Counted from the first letter of the stretch, positions 9,099 to 17,844 are shown. The stretch: DNA of 64,000 nucleotides from Limimonas halophila (GCF_900100655.1 NZ_FNCE01000001.1:248001-312000), one strand, 5' to 3'. Notes: generated from the sequence alone by a model not told the origin. Numbers and translations are program-made.

Positions 9099-9884
9099 TC
9101 AGGTCTGGCAGCGCGGGCACAGGTGGGTTGTGCGACCGCTGACCTTGAGGCTGGTCAACGCGCCCCCGCAACGCGGGCACACGCCGTCGCCGTCGCGGTG
9201 CGGCAGCAGCCACGCGCCGTCCGTCATGCGCCCGGGGTCGGCGTCCAGCTCGACGGCGTCCGTCAGCACCGCGTGCAGCGCGTCGAAGACCCGCTCCACC
9301 TCGGTCTCGTCCAGATCGGCGGTCTTGCGGTCCGGGCGAACCCCGGCGCCGAAGAGGATCTCGTCGCTGTAGACGTTGCCGATGCCGGCGACCCGGCTCT
9401 GGTCCATGAGCGCGGACTTGATCGTGCCGCCCTTGTCGGCGAGGTAGGCGCTGAGACCTTCCCGCGTGAACGACAGCGCGTCCGGGCCGATGTCCTGCGT
9501 CTTCAGGTAGCGCGGCACGTCGTCGGTGAGCTCCAGCCACCCCAGCCGGCGCAGGTCGGCGTAGGCCAGCCGCCCGCCGTCGGCGAAGGTGCAGGCCAGG
9601 TGGGTGTGGTCGGGTTCGTCGCCGGCGTCGGCGTGCAGGACCAGCGCGCCCGTCATCCCGAAATGGACGATCAGGTTCCAGCCGCAGCTCACCTTGAGCG
9701 CCAGCACCTTGCCGTGCCGCGTGGCCGCGGTGAAACGGTAGCCCGTCAGCGCCGCGTCCAGGTCCGCCGGCCGTGCGCCGCGCAGACGCTCGGGATCGCG
9801 CAGGTCAACGCTCGCGATCTCGCGTTCCAGGCCGTGCTCGGCGATGCGCCGGCGTATGACCTCGACGTCGGGAAGTTCGGGCAT
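9099..9884 (-). CDS. mutM: formamidopyrimidine-DNA glycosylase family protein
   Basis: Base-excision repair glycosylase/AP lyase that removes oxidised purines such as 8-oxoguanine. The 261-residue protein starts MPELPDVEVI, giving the catalytic Pro2 and Glu3 after Met removal. It has the HGKVLAL lysine segment, the helix-two-turn-helix motif GIGNVYSDEILFGAG and a C-terminal four-Cys zinc finger (CPRCGG ... GRTTHLCPRCQ). The start at 9884 is fixed by the invariant PELP; an open frame continuing far upstream is a shadow of the EAL gene. An Fpg-family enzyme of different specificity is possible. Confidence 0.92.
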   Translation of the reverse strand: MPELPDVEVIRRRIAEHGLEREIASVDLRDPERLRGARPADLDAALTGYRFTAATRHGKVLALKVSCGWNLIVHFGMTGALVLHADAGDEPDHTHLACTFADGGRLAYADLRRLGWLELTDDVPRYLKTQDIGPDALSFTREGLSAYLADKGGTIKSALMDQSRVAGIGNVYSDEILFGAGVRPDRKTADLDETEVERVFDALHAVLTDAVELDADPGRMTDGAWLLPHRDGDGVCPRCGGALTSLKVSGRTTHLCPRCQT

Positions 9885-10070
9885 GGCCCCCTCCGCCCGC
9901 TGAACCAGATGAAAGACGGCGCGTCCCGATGGTTGGGGCGGTTTCACGGCGAATTCAATCCCCCGGTGCTCGACGCCCTGTACCGGCATAATTATCCTGA
10001 GCCATGATCGCGAGCAGGTTGTGCACGCAGCGCGCTGCCCGCGGTGGTTCGACAGAGCCGGAGCGACAGG

Positions 10071-11750
10071 ATGTCGGCGTCCCACGGCACGGCGTCGGCG
10101 CCGGGTGAAACGGTTCGCCAGCAGCGCGACCGCTTCGCGGCCATGGCGTTTACCTGGGCCCACGTTCTTTTCGAGGTGGGCACCGATCTGCGGGTCCGTC
10201 ACGCGGAAGGGCTGACCGATGTCCTGTTCGGGCGGCAGAAGGCGGCGCTGACCGGCCGCCCGTTGCACGAGGTGGTCGCGCCGCGCGATCACGCGGTCGT
10301 CGACGATCTCTTCGGTATGGCCGCCCGGCTGGGCCGCATCCGAGAGGAGCGCCTGACGCTCACGGGTCCGAACGGCGAGCAGGTGCCCATGATCATGGCG
10401 GGCTACGCCTTCGACCCGGACGCGGGGCCGCTCTACCTGGCGCTGCGCAAGGCCGCGCCCGAGGAGTTGCCGGCGGCGGCCGGCGACCACCGCGACCCGG
10501 AGACGGGCTTGCTCGACGCCGAGGGGTTCGCCCGCCTGGCCGCTGAGCGGGCGAAAGCGGCCGGCGAGGACGCTGAGGTCACGCTGCTCTCGCTGCCGCG
10601 GCTGGACGCCGTGACCCAGGCGCTCAGCGAGGCCGAGCGCTCCGACCTGACCTCGCGCCTGGCCGACACCGTCCGCCAGTATTCCGTGGGCGGCGACACC
10701 GCGGGGCAGGTCGCCGACGGTCGCTACGGCATGCTCCACGGCGCCGGCACCGACCTGGACCACGTGAAGGGGGAGTTGGCGCGCGTGATCCGGGGTGTCG
10801 ATCCCACGGGCTCGGCCGCGGCGGTGGAAAGCGCCAGCGTCGCCATGGACGACGACGGCGAAATGGACGAGCAGGCCGTCGCGCGCGGGCTCATGGTCAC
10901 GCTCAACCGCTTCGGCAGCGAGAGCGACTTCAAGCTGTCCGAGTTGTCCCGCAACGTGGAAGGCCTGGTCGATCAGGCCGTGTCGCAGGTGGAAGGCTTC
11001 AAGCGCGTGGTGAAGGACAGTGCCTTCACGGTCGCGCTGCAGCCGGTCGTGTGCGTCCGCACCGGTCAGATCCACCATTTCGAGGGGCTGTGCCGCTTCG
11101 ACACCAGCCAGCCCGGCGAGTCCCCGTTCGAATACCTGCGCTTCGCCGAGGAAACGGGGATGATCCACACCTTCGATCTGGCGATGGTGCGCAAGGCCAT
11201 CGAATGGCTGCGCGGCCGGCCGGTGAACAGCCCGCATTCCAGCATCGCCGTGAACCTCTCCGGCCACTCGGTGGAGGTGGCGAAGTTCGCGCAATCGCTT
11301 TTTGCCCTGCTGGACCGCAACGACTGGACGCGGGGCAAGCTGCTCTTCGAGATCACCGAGTCCGCGCGCATGAGCGATCTGGACGCCGCCAACGCCTTCA
11401 TCCAGGGGCTGCGCCGGCGCGGCCACGCGGTGTGCCTGGACGACTTCGGCGCCGGCGCGGCGAGCTTTCAGTACCTCAGCGCGCTGGAGGTCGACATCGT
11501 CAAGCTCGACGGCAGCGCGGTGGCGAACGCGCGGCGCGGCGCACAGGGGCGGGCGTTCCTGTGCGCACTGACGGAGCTGTGCCGGCGCGTGGGCACGGAA
11601 ACAATCGCCGAGAAGATCGACGACCTGGACGGGCTGCGCTTCTGCGCCGAGTGCGGCGTGGACCACGTCCAGGGCTTCCTTTTCGGGAAACCCTCGCCGC
11701 GCGTGGGCGATTTCGTGCCCCTGCCCAACGGCCACTTGGTGCCGCGATAA
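10071..11750 (+). CDS. PAS-like/EAL-domain cyclic-di-GMP phosphodiesterase
   Basis: A 559-residue cytoplasmic signalling protein. The N-terminal third looks like a PAS sensor (about residues 20-120), the middle like a degenerate GGDEF-like region with no GGDEF motif, and the last ~250 residues form an EAL domain. Active-site elements are kept: HFEGLCRF (the EAL position reads EGL), VNLSG, FEITES, LDDFGAG, VKLDG, TIAEK and QGFLFGKP, so c-di-GMP hydrolysis is likely. The start at 10071 has GGAG seven bases upstream; another ATG lies at 10044. It is divergent from mutM and convergent with the chemoreceptor. Confidence 0.85.
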   Translation: MSASHGTASAPGETVRQQRDRFAAMAFTWAHVLFEVGTDLRVRHAEGLTDVLFGRQKAALTGRPLHEVVAPRDHAVVDDLFGMAARLGRIREERLTLTGPNGEQVPMIMAGYAFDPDAGPLYLALRKAAPEELPAAAGDHRDPETGLLDAEGFARLAAERAKAAGEDAEVTLLSLPRLDAVTQALSEAERSDLTSRLADTVRQYSVGGDTAGQVADGRYGMLHGAGTDLDHVKGELARVIRGVDPTGSAAAVESASVAMDDDGEMDEQAVARGLMVTLNRFGSESDFKLSELSRNVEGLVDQAVSQVEGFKRVVKDSAFTVALQPVVCVRTGQIHHFEGLCRFDTSQPGESPFEYLRFAEETGMIHTFDLAMVRKAIEWLRGRPVNSPHSSIAVNLSGHSVEVAKFAQSLFALLDRNDWTRGKLLFEITESARMSDLDAANAFIQGLRRRGHAVCLDDFGAGAASFQYLSALEVDIVKLDGSAVANARRGAQGRAFLCALTELCRRVGTETIAEKIDDLDGLRFCAECGVDHVQGFLFGKPSPRVGDFVPLPNGHLVPR

Positions 11751-11762
11751 AGGACGGCGCGC

Positions 11763-13109
11763 TCAGGCCGCCTGCACGTCCGCCAGAAAGCGGTCCACCT
11801 TCTCCCGCAGTTCGCGAGACTGCTGGTTCACGCTGCGCACGGTCGCGAGCACCGACTCGCTGGCTTCGCCGGTATGGCTTCCTGTTTCGTCCACCCGGGA
11901 CACCGCTTCGCGCGTGTTTTGGGCGCCTTCCGACGCGACCTGAGCGCTGCGCGCGATTTCCTGCGTGGTCTGGGCCTGCTGTTCCACCGCGCTGGCGGCG
12001 TGGGTGGCCGCTTCCTCGATGCTCGCAATGCGGCCGGCGATGGCGTTGATCGCTGCCACGGCCTCACGGGTTTCCCGCTGAATGCGCTCGATGCGCTGGG
12101 AGATGTCCTCGGTCGCCTTCTGCGTCTGGTTGGCGAGCGTCTTCACCTCGTCCGCCACGACGGCGAAGCCCTTGCCGGCCTCGCCGGCGCGCGCCGCCTC
12201 GATCGTGGCGTTGAGGGCCAGCAGGTTGGTCTTCTCGGCGATGTCCTGGATCTGCTGCACGACCGAGCCGATCTGGTTCGCGGCTTCGGCCAGGGAACCG
12301 ATCTGTTCGCTCGCTTGATCGGCCTCGCCGCGCGCGGCCTGAGCCTTCTCGCTCGACTGGCCGATCTGATCGCGCACGTCGGCAATGGCGGTGGAAAGCT
12401 CTTCGGCCGCCGCGGCGACGCTCTGGACGTTGTCCGAGGTTTCCTTGGCGGCGTCCACGGCGCCCTTGGATTCTTGCGCCGCGGAATCGGCGACGTTTTT
12501 CATCGAGGCCGCAGTGTCCTCCAGGCTCGTCGTGGACTGCGTCAGCGAGTCCACGATCGAGGCGACGTTGCTTTCGAAGGTGGCGGAGAGGTCCTGCACG
12601 GCGCGCTCTTTTTCGCGCTTGTTCTCGTCCATGTAGGTCGAGATCGCCAGTTCCATGTCCAGCATCACGGCCTTTTGCAGGGCCGCCATGGCCCGCCCGC
12701 GCTCGGCGCGCTTGCCGGTGCCGACCGGCGTGTCCAACCGCTCGGCCACGCGGCGCATGAGCGCGCTTGCGACGAAGGCGTAGCCGCCGATGTACCACTG
12801 CGGGTCGAGCCCGTGGACGTGGTGGGCGTGCCCCACGTTGCGCACGGTCTGCATGTAATCGTCGTCAAAATCGGCCTGGAACAGGCGCAGCCAGTGCTCT
12901 TTCTGCTTGCGCTTGACCTCGTCCATCTTGACGTCGCTGTCGAACATCCCGCGCATGTCCGGCCACCGCCGGAGGTGGTCGTAAAACGCGTCCAGAACGG
13001 GCGGGATTTCTTCGCGAAGAATGGGCAGCAGGCCGCGAAGGGTCTCGCGGTCCGCGTCGCCGAGCTGCATGAACGCAAGACGCTGTCCCAGGCTTTCGGT
13101 CGTGCTCAT
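11763..13109 (-). CDS. globin-coupled methyl-accepting chemotaxis protein (HemAT-like)
   Basis: A 448-residue soluble chemoreceptor. Residues ~1-160 form a protoglobin sensor domain; the segment [19 protein letters not shown] carries the expected heme-ligand histidine (about His96). Residues ~170-445 form a coiled-coil signalling domain whose hairpin tip includes [19 protein letters not shown], the CheA/CheW contact site. No membrane segment is present. It should bind oxygen through heme and drive aerotaxis. No che genes lie nearby, so it must use a chemotaxis system encoded elsewhere. Confidence 0.9.
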   Translation of the reverse strand: MSTTESLGQRLAFMQLGDADRETLRGLLPILREEIPPVLDAFYDHLRRWPDMRGMFDSDVKMDEVKRKQKEHWLRLFQADFDDDYMQTVRNVGHAHHVHGLDPQWYIGGYAFVASALMRRVAERLDTPVGTGKRAERGRAMAALQKAVMLDMELAISTYMDENKREKERAVQDLSATFESNVASIVDSLTQSTTSLEDTAASMKNVADSAAQESKGAVDAAKETSDNVQSVAAAAEELSTAIADVRDQIGQSSEKAQAARGEADQASEQIGSLAEAANQIGSVVQQIQDIAEKTNLLALNATIEAARAGEAGKGFAVVADEVKTLANQTQKATEDISQRIERIQRETREAVAAINAIAGRIASIEEAATHAASAVEQQAQTTQEIARSAQVASEGAQNTREAVSRVDETGSHTGEASESVLATVRSVNQQSRELREKVDRFLADVQAA

Positions 13110-13241
13110 CTTTCCCTCGGAAACGTTCCCCCGACGAATTTGTGGTGAAACGCATTAAATGGCAGTTAAAATCTGGAATGGAATTTTTCGCGGTGATCCA
13201 CAAATTTGGTAGGGCTTCCCAGGCCGGGCGAAGGCGGCGCG

Positions 13242-14033
13242 CTACGCCACCGCCTTCCGGTAGAGGTGCCAGGTGGCGTGGCCCAGCACGGGCATCGCCA
13301 CCGCCAGGCCGATGAGGGCGGGGATGGCGCCGCCGATCAGCGAGGCCACCACGATCAACCCCCACACCGCCATCGGCACGGGGTTCGCCAGCACGACGCG
13401 CACCGAGGTGGCGACGGCCGCGCCCACGCCCGGGTTGCGGTCCAGCAGCATGGGGAAGGAGACCACGCTGATCGTCAGCACGCCGACGGCGAAGACCAGC
13501 CCGACGAGGTTGCCCACGCCGATCAGCGTCCAGCCGGCGGGGGTGGTGAAAACTGCGTTCACGAAGGCGCCCAGCGATTCCGGTGGTGCAACGCCCAGGG
13601 TGAGGGCGTAGATCGCCCACGCCACGGCCAGCCAGATCAGGAAGATCGCCAACAGGATCGCGGCCAGGATGACGATCGAGCGGATCGCCGGCGAATGCAC
13701 CACCGACAGCGCGTCGCGCCAGGTCATGGCCTCGTTGCGTTCGTGGCGATAGCTCAGCTCGTACAGCCCGATCGCCACGACCGGCCCGAGAAGCGCGAAG
13801 CCCGCGATGATCGGGAAAATGAGCGGCAGGAAGTCGTAGCCGGCGTAGGCGCGCCCGGCGATGAGGGCGACGATGGGGTAGATCACGCACAGGAAGGGGA
13901 TGTGCGTGGGCCGCGCGTTGAAGTCGTTGACCCCGCGCGTGAGGGCATCGCGCAGATCGGCGATGGACAGCTTGCGCACGGCCGGCCGCTCCGCTGCGGC
14001 CGGGGCTGCGCGGGCGGCGTTCTCGGTGCTCAT
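13242..14033 (-). CDS. DUF2189 integral membrane protein
   Basis: A 263-residue membrane protein with about six hydrophobic segments and the DUF2189 core PLIFPIIAGFALLGPVVAIG followed by LYELSYRHERNEAMTWRDAL. The family is found mainly in alphaproteobacteria and its function is not known. The open frame extends to 14117, but ATG 14033 begins a typical hydrophilic N-terminus (MSTENAARAAP). It lies 132 bases from the chemoreceptor start on the same strand, with an AT-richer gap between them. Confidence 0.8.
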   Translation of the reverse strand: MSTENAARAAPAAAERPAVRKLSIADLRDALTRGVNDFNARPTHIPFLCVIYPIVALIAGRAYAGYDFLPLIFPIIAGFALLGPVVAIGLYELSYRHERNEAMTWRDALSVVHSPAIRSIVILAAILLAIFLIWLAVAWAIYALTLGVAPPESLGAFVNAVFTTPAGWTLIGVGNLVGLVFAVGVLTISVVSFPMLLDRNPGVGAAVATSVRVVLANPVPMAVWGLIVVASLIGGAIPALIGLAVAMPVLGHATWHLYRKAVA

Positions 14034-14178
14034 GGCCGCGTCCTCCAGGTCTTGCTCGCCCCCGGCTGGCGCCGGACACCGACCCGATGACGGCCGCGTT
14101 CGTCGCGACCTTTTCACACAAATCTACCGCACCCGCGGCGCCCTGTCGCCCACGAAGCGCGCACGTTCTTGCGAGCGC

Positions 14179-14207
14179 GTGACAGGGCGTTGTCCGCCCT
14201 GTTATAT
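14179..14207 (+). promoter_or_regulatory. candidate sigma-70 promoter of the tRNA gene
   Basis: GTGACA at 14179-14184 and TTATAT at 14202-14207 are 17 bases apart and match -35 and -10 boxes of the housekeeping sigma factor (TTGACA/TATAAT) well. The pair sits about 73 bases before the tRNA. No protein gene lies in 14034-14279. Confidence 0.45.
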
Positions 14208-14279
14208 CCGCGCTGCTACCGTGGGTTGGGTCGTCGTGACTGACCCGCCGTCGATCCCGCGGCACGCAGCCCATCGGGC

Positions 14280-14355
14280 GGGCCCGTAGTTCAGCGGTCA
14301 GAACTCGCCGCTCATAACGGCGCTGTCCCAGGTTCGAATCCTGGCGGGCCCACCA
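14280..14355 (+). tRNA. tRNA with CAT anticodon (Met or lysidine-modified Ile2)
   Basis: The 76-base cloverleaf folds cleanly: acceptor GGGCCCG pairs with CGGGCCC, D stem GTTC/GAAC, anticodon stem CGCCG/CGGCG with loop CTCATAA, T stem CCAGG/CCTGG with loop TTCGAAT, then A and an encoded CCA. The first acceptor pair is G-C, so this is not initiator tRNA. The short D loop and acceptor resemble tRNA-Ile2, in which C34 becomes lysidine and AUA is read, but elongator tRNA-Met shares the anticodon and cannot be excluded without comparing identity elements. Confidence 0.93.
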
Positions 14356-14486
14356 CGTGCCGTCCCGGTTCCCGTTCTTCGCCGGTGTTCGGCCTCGGCT
14401 GCGTCAATCGGTGCAAAATCGTGTCGATCCGGCGCCCGGTCTTTCGCGGCCGTCGGCATGCACGACGCCTGACTCTTCCGTATAGA

Positions 14487-14512
14487 GGAACCGAAGCCGA
14501 TCACCGCGCGTT
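14487..14512 (+). promoter_or_regulatory. EcfG-type promoter of the 14563 PRC-barrel gene
   Basis: GGAAC at 14487-14491 and CGTT at 14509-14512 are separated by exactly 17 bases, a full match to the alphaproteobacterial general-stress consensus GGAAC-N16/17-CGTT. The start codon follows 50 bases after the -10 box. Six more sites with the same spacing lie between 17.8 and 20.7 kb. Confidence 0.75.
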
Positions 14513-14562
14513 CCTGGCATGCATGGCAAATGGTCATGACGACGGCAAAGGAGGATGGATCC

Positions 14563-15222
14563 ATGCATGTCGCGAAGACGTGGGACTGGGCCTCGCGGAC
14601 CAAGGAACTGCTGCTGGCCAGCACGATGGCCGCGGTTCTGGTAACGCCGTTCTATACGGTCGCCAGCGCGAACAGCGGCACCTCGGCGGAGACCGCGGCC
14701 GCTGAGGAAACCGGCAATGGTCAGAGCGTCAGCGAGGCCTCTGAGACCGAGCAGGACAAGGGTTCCGCGGACGAGACGGGCGCCACGGAAGGTGAGACCA
14801 CCGGCGGCGAGAGCGGTGCATCGGCAACCGGCGAGGCTGACGCCGGCAGTGCGGCCGGTGCCGGCGGCGGTCAGTTCCTTGAGAGCGCGCAGGGCGATGT
14901 GCTGAGCGGCGAGCAGCTGGTCGGCATGGAGGTCGTCGCCAGCAACGGCGATTCCCTCGGCACCGTGACGGACATCCTGCTCCAGCAGGACGGCACGCTG
15001 AACGGTGTCGTGATCTCGTCCGGCGGCTTTCTCGGCATCGGCGAGAAGCAGGTCGGCGTGCGCTGGGACTCGGCGTCGATGTCGGTGGCGGAGAACAAGC
15101 TCCAGACCGGGCTGAGCCAGCAGGACATCCAGGACGCCCCCGCCTACGAGGCCGCGCCCGCCGGCGGCGAAGCCGGGACCGGCGAGGGCAGGTCGAAGGA
15201 GGAGTCGGGCGCGGCGGAATAA
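14563..15222 (+). CDS. exported PRC-barrel domain protein
   Basis: A 219-residue protein with a signal peptide (residues 1-36, ending YTVASA), an acidic Glu/Thr/Ser/Gly-rich linker (about 37-115) and a PRC-barrel domain (about 120-195; GEQLVGMEVVASNGDSLGTV, then SGGFLGIGEK). PRC-barrels mediate protein or RNA contacts; here it is expected in the periplasm. The ATG at 14563 has an AAGGAGG site just upstream; an earlier in-frame ATG at 14530 does not. The GGFLGIGEK motif is shared with the protein at 17290-17745, and both genes carry GGAAC-N17 promoters, pointing to stress induction. Confidence 0.85.
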   Translation: MHVAKTWDWASRTKELLLASTMAAVLVTPFYTVASANSGTSAETAAAEETGNGQSVSEASETEQDKGSADETGATEGETTGGESGASATGEADAGSAAGAGGGQFLESAQGDVLSGEQLVGMEVVASNGDSLGTVTDILLQQDGTLNGVVISSGGFLGIGEKQVGVRWDSASMSVAENKLQTGLSQQDIQDAPAYEAAPAGGEAGTGEGRSKEESGAAE

Positions 15223-15291
15223 GCCTCGGCCCAGCCCGGCTGTGGTGAAACCATGGACCGCGGCGCTGCCTTGTGCGGCGCCGCGGGCTCT

Positions 15292-15927
15292 TCAGCCCTG
15301 CGTGTCGCGGTCGCCCAGCTGCGCGCGCAGGTGCCGCAGCAGGTTCGGAAGCAGGTTCAGGACCTCGTCCTTCCCCAGGTCCGTCGCCAGGGCGATCTGC
15401 TGGACGCTCAGCCCGGCCACCGCCAGGCCGGCGATGCGGCGCTCCAGATTGGTGAACGCCGTGCCGCGGTGCCGCACGGCCCGGCTTAGCAGGGTTTCCA
15501 GCTTGCCCGTATCCACCGGCTTGACGCACCACCCAACGCAGGCTGTGGCGCGCAACTGGGCGACGGTATCGGCATTGCTGTAGGCCGTGACGTAGACGAG
15601 CCCGGGCGCGCTCGGCAGGCGCTCGATCGTCCTTGCAGCCTCGATGCCGTCTCCCTCGCCCTTCAGGCGCACGTCCATCAGCACCACGTCGGGGCGCGTC
15701 TCCCGTGTCAGCGAGACCGCTTCCGCCGCCGTTTCCGCGATCCGGTCGATGACGGTATAGCCCATGCGCTTGACGCGCGTGGCCAGGTCCAGCGCCGTCA
15801 GGCGCTCGTCCTCGACGACCAGAACGCGTGTGGTGCCGTGATGCGCGGGCCCGCCGTACCCGGGGCGGGGCCGGCTTTCGCCGGTCGTGGCGGTGCTGGC
15901 CGGGGCGGTCGAAATGGCGGTTTGCAT
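15292..15927 (-). CDS. CheY-like response regulator
   Basis: A 211-residue protein. Residues ~33-150 form a receiver domain with the acidic pair in VVEDE, phospho-acceptor Asp in VLMDVRLKGEGDG, Thr in VYVTAYS and Lys in CVKPVD. The C-terminal ~60 residues are helical and match no output domain I recognise; LAVAGLSVQQIALATDLG is faintly helix-turn-helix-like. It lies 29 bases downstream of the sensor kinase gene and is its likely partner. It is not PhyR: the receiver is N-terminal and there is no sigma-like domain. The longer open frame reaching 17046 is a shadow of the kinase gene. Confidence 0.85.
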   Translation of the reverse strand: MQTAISTAPASTATTGESRPRPGYGGPAHHGTTRVLVVEDERLTALDLATRVKRMGYTVIDRIAETAAEAVSLTRETRPDVVLMDVRLKGEGDGIEAARTIERLPSAPGLVYVTAYSNADTVAQLRATACVGWCVKPVDTGKLETLLSRAVRHRGTAFTNLERRIAGLAVAGLSVQQIALATDLGKDEVLNLLPNLLRHLRAQLGDRDTQG

Positions 15928-15956
15928 GGTGCCTCCATAGAGGGCTGCAATCAGGT

Positions 15957-17102
15957 TCAAGGGGTCGTTTCGGGCGAAAAACGGACCGTGAGCCGGGTTC
16001 CGTGGTCCGAGGCGACCTCGTGCGATGCGCCGATCTGGCGCGCCAGCGCATCGATCATCATCGAGCCGATCGAGGCGGTCTTCCTGCGCGGCCGGTCCGG
16101 GTCGATCCCGACCCCGGTGTCGGCGACGCTGAATTCGACGACGCCGTCCGCGGTTTGGTGGAGGTCCACGCGGATGCTGCCGCCGGTTTCGTCCGGGAAG
16201 GCGTGAACGAAGGCGTTGGTGATGGCTTCGTTCGCGATCAGGACGAGCGGATTGGCGCAGTCCAGCCCGATCGTGCAGGGTTGGATATCCGTTTCCATAT
16301 CGATTTTCCCGTCCTCGTCGTAGATCGATTGAATATTTTCTGCCGTGTCTTTGATGGTGTCGCCGATATCGATCGAATAGGTGTCGTCGGATACGTGCAG
16401 GTGCTCGTGGATCTTCGACATGGCCAGGATGCGGCGCTGTGCCGTGGCCAGGTGCGGCGCCAGATCCGCATCCGCCTGGTCCTCCTGCAGCCGCAGGATA
16501 CTGCTCATGATTTGCAGGTTGTTCTTCACCCGGTGGTGAATTTCCTGAACCAGCAGCTTTTCGCGGGCGACTTGCTGGCGCAGTTGGTCGTTGGCCTTGC
16601 GCAGCTCCGTTGTGCGTTCGTCGACCCGCATCTCCAGGTTTCGGTTGAGGGCCGCAAGCTCCTCTTCCGCCTGTCGGCGGCGAGTAACCTCCGCTTCCAG
16701 TTCGGTGTTCGCCGCGCGCAACTCCGCGGGGCTCGGCATCGCAAGCGCGTGGGGCATCGCCTGCCACATCGCCGCGAGGCTCAGCAGCGACACCACGGCC
16801 GTGCCCGCCTTCACCAGGCCCTCCACGGCGTAGTCCGGGTTCCACAGCACCCACACGCCCATGAAGTGCGTGCTGCCGCAGGCGAGCACGAACAGACCCG
16901 TCAAAATGAAGAGGTAGCGAAACGCCAGATCGCGCCGCTTCGATGCGAAGACGACGAGCACGACGGGAATGCCGTAATAGGCGATCCCCGTCAGCGCGTC
17001 GGAAACCGCGTGCAGCCATAGAATTTCGGGCTCCCAAAGAAAGCACATGCCGTGGGGCATGAAATCCTCCGTCGAGAGCCAGTCGCCGATAAGCTGCGTC
17101 AC
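15957..17102 (-). CDS. sensor histidine kinase with ethylene-receptor-like membrane domain
   Basis: A 381-residue membrane kinase. Residues ~25-115 hold three hydrophobic segments that align by eye with the plant ETR1 ethylene-binding domain: Asp35, Tyr42 and Pro46 in SDALTGIAYYGIP, Cys75 and His79 in LACGSTHF (the copper-binding pair in ETR1) and Lys98 in VKAGTAVVS. A coiled coil (about 125-180) leads to a HisKA_2 phospho-acceptor box EIHHRVKNNLQ (probably His190) and an HATPase domain (NEAITNAFVHAF, DTGVGID). Copper-dependent ligand sensing is inferred; the real signal might be something other than ethylene. It forms a two-gene unit with the response regulator at 15292-15927. Confidence 0.88.
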   Translation of the reverse strand: MTQLIGDWLSTEDFMPHGMCFLWEPEILWLHAVSDALTGIAYYGIPVVLVVFASKRRDLAFRYLFILTGLFVLACGSTHFMGVWVLWNPDYAVEGLVKAGTAVVSLLSLAAMWQAMPHALAMPSPAELRAANTELEAEVTRRRQAEEELAALNRNLEMRVDERTTELRKANDQLRQQVAREKLLVQEIHHRVKNNLQIMSSILRLQEDQADADLAPHLATAQRRILAMSKIHEHLHVSDDTYSIDIGDTIKDTAENIQSIYDEDGKIDMETDIQPCTIGLDCANPLVLIANEAITNAFVHAFPDETGGSIRVDLHQTADGVVEFSVADTGVGIDPDRPRRKTASIGSMMIDALARQIGASHEVASDHGTRLTVRFSPETTP

Positions 17103-17289
17103 CCCTTGCGTTTCCCCAAGTCGTCGGTTCGGGTCCGTCGATCAGCGACGATCACTCAATATCGTTACACTCATCGGTCCGTAGGAGCAATCTATTTGGA
17201 CAGGTCCACACGGATGATTATGTGAGTCCACTCAAATCCGGGTTTTCATCGTTTAAGAGGCGCCCACGGGACTGGCGTGCGGGCAGGCG

Positions 17290-17745
17290 TCAGGGCCGCT
17301 CCGCGTCCGGTGCCGCCCGCAGATGGGCGCGCGCCAAGTTGGTGACGAGGTAGGGGCCCTGCATCCGCATCCGTTCGGGCGTCCACGGGACAACGGCGTG
17401 TTTTTCGCCAATCCCGAGAAAGCCGCCCGTCGCGACGACCAGGCTCTCCGGCCGGCCGTTGGATTGGAAGATAACGTCGGCGACCGTGCCCAGCGAGCGA
17501 CCGGCCGAGCCCACGACGTCCGCCCCGATGAGGGTGGTCGCGCTCATGCTGCTCGCGGCGCCGCTTGCCAGAAAGCCGATGCCCGGAGCTGCCGGCATGT
17601 GGACGGCCGGCGGCTGCGGCTCGGCGGTGGCGCGGGCCGTCTGGCCGTCGACCGGCGGCACAGGGGCCGAGATCAGCAGGCCGGCGCAGGCGGCGATGCC
17701 GGCAAAAAGCCGGCAAGCGGTGACGGCTCGTGACGAATGCGGCAT
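17290..17745 (-). CDS. exported PRC-barrel domain protein (second copy)
   Basis: A 151-residue protein with a signal peptide (about residues 1-35) and a PRC-barrel domain (about 70-130; LIGADVVGSAGRSLGTVADV, then ATGGFLGIGEK). It is a shorter paralogue of the protein at 14563-15222, with a Pro/Ala-rich linker instead of an acidic one. A GGGAGGAT ribosome site precedes the ATG. A GGAAC-N17-TGTT site lies 49 bases upstream. Function unknown; probably an envelope stress protein. Confidence 0.8.
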   Translation of the reverse strand: MPHSSRAVTACRLFAGIAACAGLLISAPVPPVDGQTARATAEPQPPAVHMPAAPGIGFLASGAASSMSATTLIGADVVGSAGRSLGTVADVIFQSNGRPESLVVATGGFLGIGEKHAVVPWTPERMRMQGPYLVTNLARAHLRAAPDAERP

Positions 17746-17793
17746 GGCCGATCCTCCCGCGGTGGGGCCGTGTGCGTGGCTATCGCGCCAAAC

Positions 17794-17819
17794 AACACGG
17801 CCGCAGGCGGCCAGGTTCC
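17794..17819 (-). promoter_or_regulatory. EcfG-type promoter of the 17290 PRC-barrel gene
   Basis: On the minus strand GGAAC (17819-17815) and TGTT (17797-17794) are separated by exactly 17 bases. TGTT differs from the EcfG -10 consensus CGTT at one base but is the commonest form on this island (six of seven sites). The start codon is 49 bases downstream. Confidence 0.65.
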
Positions 17820-17844
17820 ATGCTCGGGTGGGGTGCGGCCCGCA

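Noticed and set aside
9099-11735. An 878-codon minus-strand protein ending in MutM
   Set aside because: Everything before MPELPDVE is the complement of the EAL gene; MutM always begins at PELP.
15292-15927. PhyR, the general-stress anti-anti-sigma regulator
   Set aside because: PhyR has an N-terminal sigma-like domain and a C-terminal receiver; this protein has the receiver first and no sigma-like domain.
15292-17046. A single 584-codon minus-strand protein
   Set aside because: Only its C-terminal third (the response regulator from 15927) is protein-like; the upstream part is out of frame with the real kinase gene, so it is two genes and not a fusion.
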